Shown here one piece after another: positions 1-8,658 of a stretch of 64,000 nucleotides of DNA. A model generated the notes under the pieces. It searched no databases. It was not told the DNA's origin and worked only from the letters and a program-made list of their open reading frames with translations. The position numbers and the translations under genes were made by a program. The number at the start of each line of letters is the position of its first letter. Position 1 is the stretch's first letter. Origin of the DNA: Alphaproteobacteria bacterium AO1-B (GTDB taxonomy: Bacteria > Pseudomonadota > Alphaproteobacteria > Rhizobiales > Stappiaceae); assembly GCA_001890945.1 (NCBI GenBank), contig MLAX01000001.1, positions 1,116,001-1,180,000 on the forward strand, written 5' to 3'.

Positions 1-2
1 GC

Positions 3-371
3 CATGTGCAGTTGAACGTCACCGCGTATGAAGAAGCTATGGCCATGGCACGGCGCAGGCAGGCAAAGCTTTTGGTGGCAACCATTGCGCCTGAAATGGA
101 ACGGAACCTTAACATTCGGGATTCCGCTTCCTACTGGGAAAAGCAGCTGAAGAGTTTCGTTGAGCAGCATCCTGCAGAGGGGATCGAACTGGAGACAGTT
201 GTCCGTCTCGGCGCGGTGCACCGGCAGATCGTGAAGCTCGCAGATGAGCGGAAGGTGGATCTTATCGTGATGGAATCAGCCAACCCACGTGTTCAGGATT
301 ACTTGCTTGGCACCACCGCAAGCCACGTCGTCGCACATGCAAAATGCTCGGTCTATGTTGTCCGGGGTTAA
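3..371 (+). CDS. Universal stress protein (UspA family), 5' end outside window
   Basis: The reading frame is open to the left edge, so the N-terminal 20-25 residues (first strand and part of the ATP site) are missing. The visible 122 residues fit a single Usp domain: a helix rich in Ala and Arg, a strand ending LLVATIAP, a VDLIVMES strand, and the closing segment LLGTTASHVVAHAKCSVYVV, which matches the usual G-[ST]-x-[ST]-x-x-[VL] helix followed by the last strand. Usp domains bind nucleotides or act in stress survival. A GTG at position 6 could serve as a start but would leave an incomplete fold, so I treat the gene as truncated by the window. It converges on the transporter gene downstream. 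Confidence 0.8.
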   Translation, partial: HVQLNVTAYEEAMAMARRRQAKLLVATIAPEMERNLNIRDSASYWEKQLKSFVEQHPAEGIELETVVRLGAVHRQIVKLADERKVDLIVMESANPRVQDYLLGTTASHVVAHAKCSVYVVRG

Positions 372-414
372 CGCGCGAAGCGGAGGTCCAAGGACGGCCT
401 TAGATAGGGTGGTG

Positions 415-441
415 AACGCCCCCGCACGGAACGGGAGCGTT
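415..441. terminator. Possible stem-loop between convergent genes
   Basis: A 10-bp stem with one mismatch (AACGCCCCCG against CGGGAGCGTT) and a 7-nt loop lies between the stops of the universal stress gene and the BCCT transporter. No clear T-run follows on either strand, so termination activity is a guess from position and structure. Confidence 0.35.
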
Positions 442-452
442 CAAACCGGGGT

Positions 453-2060
453 CTAAAGCTTGCGCTGCTCGGACCGCAGCGCCAGCCATAGGCAATAGCA
501 CATGATCAGGACGACCATCGTGAACGGGATGCCCATGGAGACGGCCGCCCCCTGAAGTGCGTTCAGTCCACCGCCTAGAAGCAGGGCTATGGCCACCAGA
601 CCTTCGAGTGTGCACCACCAAACGCGCTGAACAACGGGTGCATCCAGCTTGCCGCCGGCTGTGATCGTGTCGATCACCAGGGAACCGGAGTCCGACGAAG
701 TGACAAAGAAGATCACAATGAGAACGAGCGAGATCGGTGCCACGATGCTGTAAAGCGGCAGCTCCTTCAAGAAACCGAAGAGCGCGCCTTCCGGTGCGTA
801 GCTATCGATGACCGTGGCCCGCACACCTTCTGCACCGCCCGCATTCAGCATGTCGATCGCAGCGCCGCCGAATGTGGACATCCACAGTGCACAGACTGCA
901 GTCGGGGCAATCAGGGCGCACAGGACGAATTCCCTTACCGTCCGGCCGCGCGAAATACGGGCAATGAACATGCCGACGAAGGGCGACCAGGCAATCCACC
1001 AGGCCCAGTAAAAGGTTGTCCAGCCATGGAAGTAACTGGTGTCTTCCCTGCCAAACGGATTGGAGAGCGCGGGAAGTAGGGTCACGTAGTCGACCATCAC
1101 GCTGAAGTACCGCGAGAAAGCTGCACCGATCCCGGTCACGATGACGACAAAAAGAAATAGGCCGACGGCCATGATCATGTTGATTTCAGACAGCCGTTTC
1201 ACGCCTGCATCCATGCCGAGCAGCACGGACCCGAGCGCGATCAGTGTGATGCCGACGATGATAAGAACGGTAAGCGTTGGCGACGGCGCGATGCCGAAGA
1301 CCTCGTTCAAACCGGCCGCAACTTGTTGTGCGCCCAGACCGAGTGACGTGGTCAGGCCAAACAGCGTCGCGAATACCGCGAGTGTGTCGATGACATGACC
1401 CCAGAACCCCCACACCTTCTCCCCGAGCAGCGGGAAAAACGCTGACCGCAAGGTCAATGGCAGGTTGAGGTTATAGGCGAAGATTGCCAGCGACAGTCCG
1501 ACGGCCGCGTAGACGGCCCAACCTTCAAGCCCCCAATGGTGAATTGTGCCGACGATGCCGATGTATTCGTTGCCGGGCTGGGTGATGTCGATGCCGAGCG
1601 GCCGCGCGCCGCCGTTTTCGGAGAAGTTATAATAGACAGGCTCGAGTACCCCGAAGAAAAGCAGACCAATACCGATGCCTGCTGCAAACATCATGGCGAT
1701 CCAGCCCGCATAGGAATAGTCGGGTTTGGCATCCTTTCCGCCAATCCTGACCTTGCCAACCGGCAGTACGATCAGCGCCAGGCAGAAAAGGGTGATCGCG
1801 TTGACCGACAGGACCAGGAACCAGTCGAATGTGCTCGTCAGCCAAGGGCGCAGCCAACCAAAGAATTCAGCGGCAGCCTCCTGATTGGCAAGCGCTGCAA
1901 TAACGAAGCCAAGGATCAGGATCCCTGAGACGATGAAAACCGGATTGTGGATGTCCAGTCCAAGCGGACGGATATTGTCTTGTCCCAGCTCATATTCCGT
2001 CTCGAAATCCCATACCCTTGGGTCTGGATCGAGCATCTTTTTGTGACTTGTGTCCGTCAT
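453..2060 (-). CDS. BCCT-family betaine/carnitine/choline-type transporter
   Basis: The 535-residue length and 12 predicted membrane segments fit the BCCT secondary transporters, which import quaternary ammonium or sulfonium osmolytes such as glycine betaine, choline or DMSP with Na+ or H+. The family signature is present: GIGIGLLFFGVLEP in the third to fourth segments, and the tryptophan box WTTFYWAWWIAWSP followed by FIARISRGRT. The N-terminal 35 residues are acidic and cytoplasmic. Translation starts at ATG behind a strong GGAGG. The substrate cannot be read from sequence alone. The gene is the last intact host gene left of the genomic island. Confidence 0.92.
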   Translation of the reverse strand: MTDTSHKKMLDPDPRVWDFETEYELGQDNIRPLGLDIHNPVFIVSGILILGFVIAALANQEAAAEFFGWLRPWLTSTFDWFLVLSVNAITLFCLALIVLPVGKVRIGGKDAKPDYSYAGWIAMMFAAGIGIGLLFFGVLEPVYYNFSENGGARPLGIDITQPGNEYIGIVGTIHHWGLEGWAVYAAVGLSLAIFAYNLNLPLTLRSAFFPLLGEKVWGFWGHVIDTLAVFATLFGLTTSLGLGAQQVAAGLNEVFGIAPSPTLTVLIIVGITLIALGSVLLGMDAGVKRLSEINMIMAVGLFLFVVIVTGIGAAFSRYFSVMVDYVTLLPALSNPFGREDTSYFHGWTTFYWAWWIAWSPFVGMFIARISRGRTVREFVLCALIAPTAVCALWMSTFGGAAIDMLNAGGAEGVRATVIDSYAPEGALFGFLKELPLYSIVAPISLVLIVIFFVTSSDSGSLVIDTITAGGKLDAPVVQRVWWCTLEGLVAIALLLGGGLNALQGAAVSMGIPFTMVVLIMCYCLWLALRSEQRKL

Positions 2061-2293
2061 TGTCTCCCCCTCCTAGCTTATACTATCGGAGTAGACTGAC
2101 ACGGCAGGCAGGTTCTGTCTAACGCTGCGGCAGAAAAGTGATCATTGTCTGCTTCAAAAAGAGGCAGGCGATCAGTAATAAACATTGAAAGGCCCGCTGC
2201 GCCCAGAATAAGGACACGACGTTACTATCACGACATTAGGTCATGTTGCGGCAAGTGCGCGCCGGGTGAGGGGAGTCAAGTCTTTGAGATCGC

Positions 2294-2346
2294 TGGAGCG
2301 GGTGAAGGGAATCGAACGCTCGTCTTAAGCTTGGGAAGCTTCTGCT
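2294..2346 (-). pseudogene. 3' half of a disrupted tRNA-Gly(CCC)
   Basis: Read on the minus strand, this begins in the anticodon arm (AGCAGAAGCTTCCCAAGCTT) and runs through the T-arm (TTCGATTCCC) to the acceptor 3' strand CACCCGC, discriminator T and CCA. Its 5' half is missing here and lies 22.6 kb away at 24943-24983. The T-stem carries a C where a G would pair (GAGCG against CCCTT), as expected for a fragment no longer under selection. Joining the two halves at the shared repeat gives exactly 74 nt with a perfect 7-bp acceptor stem. Confidence 0.88.
2327..2346. other. Left attachment site (attL) of the island
   Basis: The 20-bp repeat aagcttgggaagcttctgct is identical to 24943-24962. The flanking bases differ on both sides (t versus g before, t versus c after), which sets the exact repeat length. 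It corresponds to the anticodon arm of tRNA-Gly(CCC), including the anticodon, and contains the inverted repeat AAGCTT...AAGCTT formed by the anticodon stem. Confidence 0.88.
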
Positions 2347-2414
2347 TTAATTATACAAATTAAAAAAATATATATAAATCAATAATTTAACTTAATATAA
2401 ATCCAGATTTCGAC

Positions 2415-2435
2415 TTATGGGCAACTGATGGGCAA
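2415..2435 (+). other. Candidate arm-type integrase-binding repeats, left end
   Basis: Two direct copies of ATGGGCAA (within TTATGGGCAA and GATGGGCAA) lie 70-90 bp inside the left attachment site. The same heptamer TGGGCAA recurs twice, in the same orientation, inside the right end (24796-24815). Repeats at both ends of an element at this distance from the core are typical of arm-type sites for tyrosine integrases. The assignment is inference from position. Confidence 0.5.
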
Positions 2436-2572
2436 TTGTGCTTGGGTATGGAATGAGAAAGGATTGTTCGCCCGATTATTGCTGGGGGCAGTTTAATTGG
2501 AGGAATGCAGCGCAGAGTACCGACCTGCTGTGTTAGGTGGCTAAGGTCCGACGCCGCGCCCTCAATCCCACC

Positions 2573-2760
2573 CATCTTCGAACAATTGTCTCGCCCATGC
2601 GCGCGCAGCGTGCCTGGTCTGGTGTTTTGCGAGCTCGGTCTGCAAGGCGCATGAGAAACAGCAACTCATCGTTGCCGAATTTCTGGGCAGGGAGGGTGGC
2701 GCTGACCAAGATAGTTTTAACTCTGTTTTGTCGATGAGCCGGCGGGCCGCTAACGGTGCT
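2573..2760 (-). pseudogene. Decayed copy of the small gene at 17428-17745
   Basis: The DNA aligns with 17433-17610 at roughly two thirds identity, including the block GCGAGCTCGGT and the run ending GTCGATGAGCCGGC. In one minus-strand frame it reads QKFGNDELLFLMRLADRA, against QKLGDDYLPFFMRLETEL in the intact copy. In a neighbouring frame it gives ARAWARQLFEDG, against ARARVKKVLGDG. The reading frame is therefore broken by indels. The parent family is unknown to me. The two copies flank the sulfatase block in the same orientation. Confidence 0.6.
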
Positions 2761-2924
2761 GATATGTTGACAAGCGAGCGATGCTTTTTTTGGGTCAATC
2801 GCGAAGGCGATTGAGAGTGCATCGCCCATTATGCGCTAGCGGCCGGGAAGAAATTCGTGTTCAGGGGCGTCTGGGACACCATTTAAGAAATCTGCTCACC
2901 GGGCTGCTTGTTCGGCGAGATTTT

Positions 2925-4112
2925 CTACCGGTCCGGTGGCGTGATCACGATCCCGAGGCCGCGGTCGATCAACGGTTCGAGCGGCCGTGACCGGCCATTT
3001 GACAGGTCGAATTGCAGTCCAACCGTTTCAATGCCGCGTTCCTCTAGCATGTCGCGGACCAGTGGTGCGAAATCTCCCGCATCGGCATAGCGTCCGTGAC
3101 GGGCAGGGTCATTTGCCGACAATTCCGTTACGTCCACAACGATCGCACCCAGCTCCGACAACTCCTCGTCGTTTTCATAAGCGCCGACCCGGCTGATGCC
3201 ACCGGCTATCTTGCGGGATAAACGCAACGCAACATCATCCCGCGCGACCAAAATGATGAACGGGCGGTCCGGTTTGCCGATCCGCCGCATCTGCGCCTTG
3301 AAAAGATCCACATCTATGTCCGGTGCCGCAATGATGACTTGGGAGAATTTCCGTTTGTCTCCGATAATGTTCTCCAGATGCGCCTGCCGGATGCCTTCCA
3401 TGAGCAAAAGGCTGCCCATCGAGTGTGACATAAGAACGATCTCGCGCGCCGACGTCTCGTTGAGCGTTGCCAGCGTTTCCACCAAACCATCCCGCGCAAT
3501 CATGGTGCTGTTCATGTCAAAGAGGTACTCAAGCGTGTTCCCGCTGGAGCCCCAGGTCACCAAAACCGGCACACCCTTGTAGCCGGTATCATGGGCCAGT
3601 TGGGTCAGCCTGTAGGTGGCTTCGGCAAAGCTTGTGTTGTAGCCGTGAATGAAAACAAAGACATTGCGTTGATCGGGCGTGCGCCGGCTGAGTTCCTTCT
3701 CAATCGCTTGCTTGAATGCAGCGTTGCCGGAAAGCCGGGAGGTATCGCGAACAGTGAAGTGGCGTTCCGGATCACCCGGAAATGTTCTGGGCCACTCGAT
3801 TTCTCCGGGCTTGTGGCCCGGCGGCACCGAAAGGGTCACGGATGCGTAGGAGATCCGATCGCTGCGGTCTCCTTCAAAGAGAGTGCCGAACGTCTCGGCC
3901 TCTGCCCGGGCACTCGCCACAAGGATGGTGTGAGGCGTGCCGGCCGATTGTGCCGTTTCGTTCGTCAAAAATGCATCCACAGAGTACCGGGCGGCGCAGC
4001 CGGACGTGCCGGCGAGCAACACAAGGAGCCCCAGGCCTGCTAACGCCTTAAAGGCATATCGGTGCACTCGAAAGCGGATCCGTGGGATCCTTGTTGAAGT
4101 TTCCGTTGCCAT
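2925..4112 (-). CDS. Alpha/beta-hydrolase lipoprotein (DUF900-type)
   Basis: A 395-residue protein with a basic N-terminus, a hydrophobic stretch and a lipobox (TSGC, Cys39), so it is probably anchored to the outer membrane or periplasmic face. The rest matches the DUF900 group of alpha/beta hydrolases: VFVFIHGYNTSF (oxyanion region, about 152-163), the nucleophile elbow SHSMG (Ser231), and an acidic residue within LVARDDVALRL near the C-terminal half. The family is annotated as esterase or lipase-like; its natural substrates are generally unknown. It is convergent to nothing nearby and transcribed away from the sulfatase cluster. It is the first intact gene inside the island's left end. Confidence 0.82.
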   Translation of the reverse strand: MATETSTRIPRIRFRVHRYAFKALAGLGLLVLLAGTSGCAARYSVDAFLTNETAQSAGTPHTILVASARAEAETFGTLFEGDRSDRISYASVTLSVPPGHKPGEIEWPRTFPGDPERHFTVRDTSRLSGNAAFKQAIEKELSRRTPDQRNVFVFIHGYNTSFAEATYRLTQLAHDTGYKGVPVLVTWGSSGNTLEYLFDMNSTMIARDGLVETLATLNETSAREIVLMSHSMGSLLLMEGIRQAHLENIIGDKRKFSQVIIAAPDIDVDLFKAQMRRIGKPDRPFIILVARDDVALRLSRKIAGGISRVGAYENDEELSELGAIVVDVTELSANDPARHGRYADAGDFAPLVRDMLEERGIETVGLQFDLSNGRSRPLEPLIDRGLGIVITPPDR

Positions 4113-4185
4113 ACCAGCCGTGATCGCCTGCCCAAATTAAGAAATACAAGACTGACGGGTCGCATGCAGACTTGCACGGCTTTTT

Positions 4186-5202
4186 TCAAGAAGATGTCGT
4201 GGTAGACCGCAGGAGGGTTTGAGACGGCAGCTCTTGAAACCAGCGCTTATAGTCGGTGGCAAATTGTCCGACGTGAAGAAATCCCTGTTTGGCCATAACG
4301 TCTGCAACGGTGATTTTGCCCGGGTCCGCCTCCAAAAGTTGACGTCGCGTCTGGGCGAGTCTCCATGACTTGATAAAGGCAGCGGGCCCGACCCCAAATC
4401 TGTCCTTGAAAGCGATTTCCAGTGCGCGGCGAGACAGGCCAGCTTCGGCGCACAACTCGGGAAGACGCACGTCTTCGATCTCACCTGCATCGACCATTTC
4501 CAGGATCCGGGTCAGCACCCGTTGTGATGTATGCAGTCCAGCCGCACGGGGATGAAGGCCCGCCTGGGCCAGCCAGCACCCAATCAAGTCTTCTACCAGA
4601 GCATCGAGCGTCAGGGTATCGAACTGCGGCGTTGGGGAGTTGAGGGAGCACAGCACGTTCTGCGCCCGACTCAACAGGGCGTCAGGTACCTTGAATATGG
4701 TCTGTAAACGGTAGGGATTTAAATCCGGTGCGCCGAACCGAGCGGCATAACGCGCAAAATCGGCCAAGTTTATGGAGAGGAGATATACTTCAAAGTCACT
4801 GCCTGAGATCGACCGCCACTCAACGCCGGGGTAGTAAACCAGAACGGAGTCGGAGGCCGTCTCTTTGCTACACCACCACAACCTCGACATGGTCGGTCCC
4901 GGGATCGTGAAAGTGAGTTTCCCCGGAGGAGGGGCGCCGCGCTGATCCAGATTTTGATGGAAGCGCGCATAACTCAGCTCGAAGGACGCGAACGTCCCTT
5001 GAAGGATGTGGGCAACACGGCCGTCGTCTGACTGTGCTGTCAAAGGCTGGAACTGAATATCCCAATACTGAACCTCGTGGCACAGTTGATCCACGTGGCA
5101 GAAGTCCGCGACCAATGTCGCCTGAAACGCCGGTTGATACACGGGTCTGTTCAAAAGAGCGGCTTTCCGTTTCGCAATTTCGATCACTCCAGACTGCATC
5201 AT
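4186..5202 (-). CDS. AraC-family transcriptional regulator
   Basis: At 338 residues it has the usual two-part layout: a variable N-terminal sensor region (about 1-225) and a C-terminal double helix-turn-helix (about 235-330) with LPELCAEAGLSRRALEIAFKD and the second helix pair VADVMAKQGFLHVGQFATDYKRWF. The spacing and final GFxHxGxFxxxYKxxF pattern are typical of the family. It is divergent from the DUF3179-sulfatase run with only about 90 bp between start codons. I therefore infer that it controls that run and perhaps itself, responding to an unknown ligand. Confidence 0.88.
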   Translation of the reverse strand: MMQSGVIEIAKRKAALLNRPVYQPAFQATLVADFCHVDQLCHEVQYWDIQFQPLTAQSDDGRVAHILQGTFASFELSYARFHQNLDQRGAPPPGKLTFTIPGPTMSRLWWCSKETASDSVLVYYPGVEWRSISGSDFEVYLLSINLADFARYAARFGAPDLNPYRLQTIFKVPDALLSRAQNVLCSLNSPTPQFDTLTLDALVEDLIGCWLAQAGLHPRAAGLHTSQRVLTRILEMVDAGEIEDVRLPELCAEAGLSRRALEIAFKDRFGVGPAAFIKSWRLAQTRRQLLEADPGKITVADVMAKQGFLHVGQFATDYKRWFQELPSQTLLRSTTTSS

Positions 5203-5292
5203 AAACTACACTTTTTTCAACTCTGCCCGAGGGAACAAAATCTTAGGCTATTATGGTCTTGTCAAAATTGACGTTTGGGCAGTGGGAGCGCG
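5203..5292. promoter_or_regulatory. Divergent control region between AraC gene and sulfatase operon
   Basis: This short AT-rich spacer must hold the promoters of both divergent genes. It contains the inverted repeat GTCAA-AA-TTGAC (5261-5272) about 20 bp before the operon's first start codon, which is a possible operator. No convincing -35/-10 pair could be fixed by eye. Confidence 0.4.
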
Positions 5293-6537
5293 ATGCAGAT
5301 GGCAGTCATTGGAAATATTGCATTTTACCTTGGTCTTCTCACCAGCCTTGGGATTGGACTCCTCTATTTCCGGGATCTCGGGGATGTCAGTCAGATGGTC
5401 CTCAAGGTTAAGCGGGCCAACATGGTCCGTTTCATCCGGAACGAGGGCCGGTTTGTTGCCGCAGGTCTGAGCGGGGCAGCGGTCATGACCATTGCCCATT
5501 TCGCTTTGGGTGGTGGGCCATTTTGGCTGTGGCTGATCGCCAGCCTTTTGTGTGCCGTTCTCTATGGGTTTCCAGCCGTTTGGGTGCATGTCGGCTTACG
5601 GAACCAGAAAAACAGCGCCAAATACTATTCGATCGTAGACGCCCAGGAGTGGGTTAGCCCCTCCAGTCCAGTCATTGTCATTGAAAACAAGGGAGTGGCC
5701 CGGGCGCATCCGGATGCGCAGATCATGCGGCCACATCTTGCGGGCAATGATGAAGGCCTCGCCGGCGAAAACGTCGTCATGACCTATTGTGCCATGGCCA
5801 ATCTCGGCATTGGCTACACGCCGGAAGTAGAAGGCCAGCCATTGGACCTCAAGGTTCTTGCCCAGCATGGCAACAATCTGATCCTGCGCGATAATACGAC
5901 TGGTGAACCAATCCAACAAATCTATGGGTTCCGAGAAAGGGATGTCGATCCATCAGCCGATGGCCCTGTCTGCCCGGCTCGCCCGGACCTGCGCATGAAA
6001 TCCTGGCCGACATTCCGCATGACATTCCGAGGATTTCAAAAGGCGTATCCGAGCGGGACGGTTTTCATCAACAAACCTCCGTCGAACCCGCTGTTGGCGC
6101 TCTTCGACATGGTTCTGGAGACCGTCTTTTCGTCAGAAATCGCAAAACAGCATCGCATTGCCAAGCCGGTCATGGACAATATGACCCGGCACGACACCCG
6201 GCTCCACAACAAGACGTATGTCTGGGGTGTCGACATCAACGGTGATGCAGCCTGCTGGACAGACGATTTCGTGGTCGAGAACGGTAATCTCGTCAACACA
6301 ACCGTCGGTGGGCAGGATCTCGTAATCGCCTGGCATCCGAAGTTTGAAAGCCTGGGTGTCTGGATCAACGACACCGGCAGCTCGATCGACGAAATCGACT
6401 TCTTCGGCAACACGAACAAAGGGTCGCTCAAACGGGCCCCAATGCTGAAACCTGGCATGTTCTGGCACGTATGGGCCGAATATTACCCGCATACCGATAT
6501 CAACCGCACCGGACACGCTGCGGAGGCCGCCGCATAA
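5293..6537 (+). CDS. DUF3179 domain membrane protein
   Basis: A 414-residue protein. The first 110 residues hold about three membrane segments (residues 4-25, and two between about 55 and 105). The rest is a DUF3179 domain: VIVIENKGVARAHPDAQ followed by VVMTYCAMANLGIGY resembles the family pattern of an IxVxxxGxARAYP strand and a VTYCPLC segment. Here the second cysteine of the usual CPLC is absent. The role of DUF3179 is unknown. The ATG chosen has GGGAG 8 bp upstream; an upstream TTG is possible. It heads the same-strand run that includes two sulfatases, which suggests a membrane role in the same pathway. Confidence 0.75.
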   Translation: MQMAVIGNIAFYLGLLTSLGIGLLYFRDLGDVSQMVLKVKRANMVRFIRNEGRFVAAGLSGAAVMTIAHFALGGGPFWLWLIASLLCAVLYGFPAVWVHVGLRNQKNSAKYYSIVDAQEWVSPSSPVIVIENKGVARAHPDAQIMRPHLAGNDEGLAGENVVMTYCAMANLGIGYTPEVEGQPLDLKVLAQHGNNLILRDNTTGEPIQQIYGFRERDVDPSADGPVCPARPDLRMKSWPTFRMTFRGFQKAYPSGTVFINKPPSNPLLALFDMVLETVFSSEIAKQHRIAKPVMDNMTRHDTRLHNKTYVWGVDINGDAACWTDDFVVENGNLVNTTVGGQDLVIAWHPKFESLGVWINDTGSSIDEIDFFGNTNKGSLKRAPMLKPGMFWHVWAEYYPHTDINRTGHAAEAAA

Positions 6538-6597
6538 GACATTAAATACCATAGGGACAAGCGAGTCCGTTCGAAAATGGTTGGAGGGCACGAAGGA

Positions 6598-8268
6598 ATG
6601 ACAAGACGATCACTTGCAACGATTCTGATCGGATTGATGTCGATGGGGACCGCGTCAGCGCAAGACACAGATATCATTCACGATGCCGAGTATTACATTC
6701 TCCAGGCTCAAAACGGCGCCCAATGGGCAGAGGATGATGCGGCGGTTGACCGGTTGCTTGAACAGTTCCGTGCCGGCAATGGCGGCAAATCTCCCAACAT
6801 CGTGTCCATACTGGTCGATGATCTCGGGTTTGGCGACATGGGAATTCCCGAGCTGAATGCGGTTCGTGGAATAGAAACGCCAAACATCAACCGGTTCTCG
6901 GACGAAGGCATGCGCATGGTCCGCATGTATACCGAACCGTCCTGTACGCCAACGCGGGTTGCACAAATGACCGGCCGACTGCCGGTCCGTATGGGAATGG
7001 GGGATACCACGGTCGACATCGCAGGGTTTGGCCTGCCTGGAAACGAAGTGACGCTCGCCGAGGTTCTCAAGGAGGCGGGCTACGCAACGAGCCATGTCGG
7101 GAAGTGGCATATGGGCGATATCGCCGAAAGCTGGGCCATGAATCAGGGATTTGATTACGCCCAGCACGCGGTGCACCAGCAAGGACAGCTGACCATCTTC
7201 AACGACGATGCCATTCGCGAACAGGTGTCCGTCGGCATCAAGGACTTTGAAGATGACTACATTGTCGACAATTGGTTCCGCCCGGATCCAGCGGCGATGA
7301 TGACCGTGATCGCCGGTGAAGCCGGCGGTCCGATCCGTGAAATCCGGATGGCCCCGGGCGAGCGGTGGGATGCCGAAAAATATGATGCCATGAACGAAGC
7401 GTTTCAGCTGAAAACGATCTCCGAGCTGAAACGGCTCTCTGAGGGAGACGCGCCGTTCTTTCTGCAATATTGGCCCATGATCCCACTCGACAATACCCGT
7501 GCCGGACGGGACGGGCCGGAAAGCGTGAATGGTGGTCTCTACGCCGACAAGCTCCAGCTCCTAGACAGCTATCTTGGAGACCTGTTTGCCGAAATGGAAG
7601 CGGTCGGCGTGGCAGACAACACGATCGTGGTCTTGATGGGCGACAATGGCCATTTCACGAAGTATTCGCCGCAGTCCGGTTTCACACCCATGATCTACCG
7701 CGGGGGCAAGGGCGACACGACGGAGGGCGGTGTCCGGGTCGATGCCTTTATCCGCTGGCCAGGCATGATTGAGGCAGATTCTATGGTGAACAACATCATC
7801 CATGTATCTGATCTCTATACGACCTTGTCGCGGTTCGCAGGCGCAGAAGGTTTTATCCCGCGCGACAGGCTTGTTGATGGGGTCGACCAGTCGGCCGCCC
7901 TGCTTTTTGCCGATGAATCAAAAACGCGCCGCGATCACGTGATCATCTACTCAGTTGCAACGCCGAAAGCGCTCGTTAAAGACCACTTGCGCCTGAACCT
8001 TCCGGGGCCCGGTGAAAGCGCAATCCTTGCCAACTTCTATGACATCTACCGGGATACGCACGAGAAATATCCCGTATCGACAGAGGTCGGTGCATGGGGT
8101 GGACAAGAGTTCGTCCGGATCCTCGGACGGCATTTGGCGCGCAAGGAGAAGTATCCGGACACCGGACCGGCCCGCGGAGTTCCCTATGAAGGGATCGAAA
8201 ACATCCGCCCTGAAACCCAAGCTGCGGTTGAGGCTTTTCTCGTGAAACAGGCTTCCGTTCAAAAGTGA
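6598..8268 (+). CDS. Periplasmic arylsulfatase, Cys-type (type I), copy 1
   Basis: A type I sulfatase of 556 residues that would hydrolyse sulfate esters after conversion of the active-site cysteine to formylglycine. Visible features: a signal peptide (MTRRSLATILIGLMSMGTASA), the metal-binding Asp pair in SILVDDLGFGD (residues 74-75), the maturation motif CTPTR (Cys116 to Arg120) followed by TGR, the HVGKWHMGD helix, and the late metal ligands DNG near residue 349. GGKGDTTEGGVRV supplies the C-terminal catalytic Lys region. I chose the ATG that begins the signal peptide; one seven codons upstream is also in frame. Its N-terminal mature sequence (IIHDAEYYILQAQNG) is shared with the second sulfatase at 10044. 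The natural substrate is not determinable. Confidence 0.9.
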   Translation: MTRRSLATILIGLMSMGTASAQDTDIIHDAEYYILQAQNGAQWAEDDAAVDRLLEQFRAGNGGKSPNIVSILVDDLGFGDMGIPELNAVRGIETPNINRFSDEGMRMVRMYTEPSCTPTRVAQMTGRLPVRMGMGDTTVDIAGFGLPGNEVTLAEVLKEAGYATSHVGKWHMGDIAESWAMNQGFDYAQHAVHQQGQLTIFNDDAIREQVSVGIKDFEDDYIVDNWFRPDPAAMMTVIAGEAGGPIREIRMAPGERWDAEKYDAMNEAFQLKTISELKRLSEGDAPFFLQYWPMIPLDNTRAGRDGPESVNGGLYADKLQLLDSYLGDLFAEMEAVGVADNTIVVLMGDNGHFTKYSPQSGFTPMIYRGGKGDTTEGGVRVDAFIRWPGMIEADSMVNNIIHVSDLYTTLSRFAGAEGFIPRDRLVDGVDQSAALLFADESKTRRDHVIIYSVATPKALVKDHLRLNLPGPGESAILANFYDIYRDTHEKYPVSTEVGAWGGQEFVRILGRHLARKEKYPDTGPARGVPYEGIENIRPETQAAVEAFLVKQASVQK

Positions 8269-8324
8269 GGAACAGCAGTCCCAAGACGCGACGTCCGGGA
8301 TGAAGAAAGATCCAGGAGGAAAAC

Positions 8325-8645
8325 ATGCGGATGAAACTTGTATTGGCGACACTTTTGACGGCCTGCGCATTCTGGCTGGCAGACATCCGGTTTGAAGAGG
8401 ACACCGTCGAAAGCGGTTTTGTGGCTGGTATCGCGATTGGCGCGAAGAAAGCCTTGGCGCAGCGCGGTCCCGGTACAGTGCATGGGACAGCCAGACGAAC
8501 CTCCCGCCGCACCACCCGGCGGGTTGCCCGCCGCACTTCTGTCGCGGGCTGCACCCCTTACCGCGCCTATTACAACTGCGGCGGCGTTTATTACCAGGCC
8601 GTTCAGGAAGGCGGCACCACGGTCTATGTTGTGGTCAATCCGTAA
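8325..8645 (+). CDS. Small exported protein with Arg-rich repeats, unknown function
   Basis: 106 residues behind a good ribosome site (AGGAGGAAAAC before ATG). It has an N-terminal hydrophobic export signal, then a low-complexity basic tract (RRTSRRTTRRVARRTS), then a short C-terminal part GCTPYRAYYNCGGVYYQAV with two cysteines and several aromatics. I do not recognise a family. It lies 56 bp after the first sulfatase and 13 bp before the Cys-rich gene, so it is almost certainly in the same transcript. Arg-rich tracts of this sort could bind sulfated or other polyanionic polymers, but that is only a guess. Confidence 0.65.
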   Translation: MRMKLVLATLLTACAFWLADIRFEEDTVESGFVAGIAIGAKKALAQRGPGTVHGTARRTSRRTTRRVARRTSVAGCTPYRAYYNCGGVYYQAVQEGGTTVYVVVNP

Positions 8646-8658
8646 GCGGAGAACAGAT

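Noticed and set aside
2145..2363. A 72-codon plus-strand frame across the left tRNA fragment
   Set aside because: Its GAGEGNRTLVLSLG segment comes from the antisense tRNA sequence, so it is not a gene.
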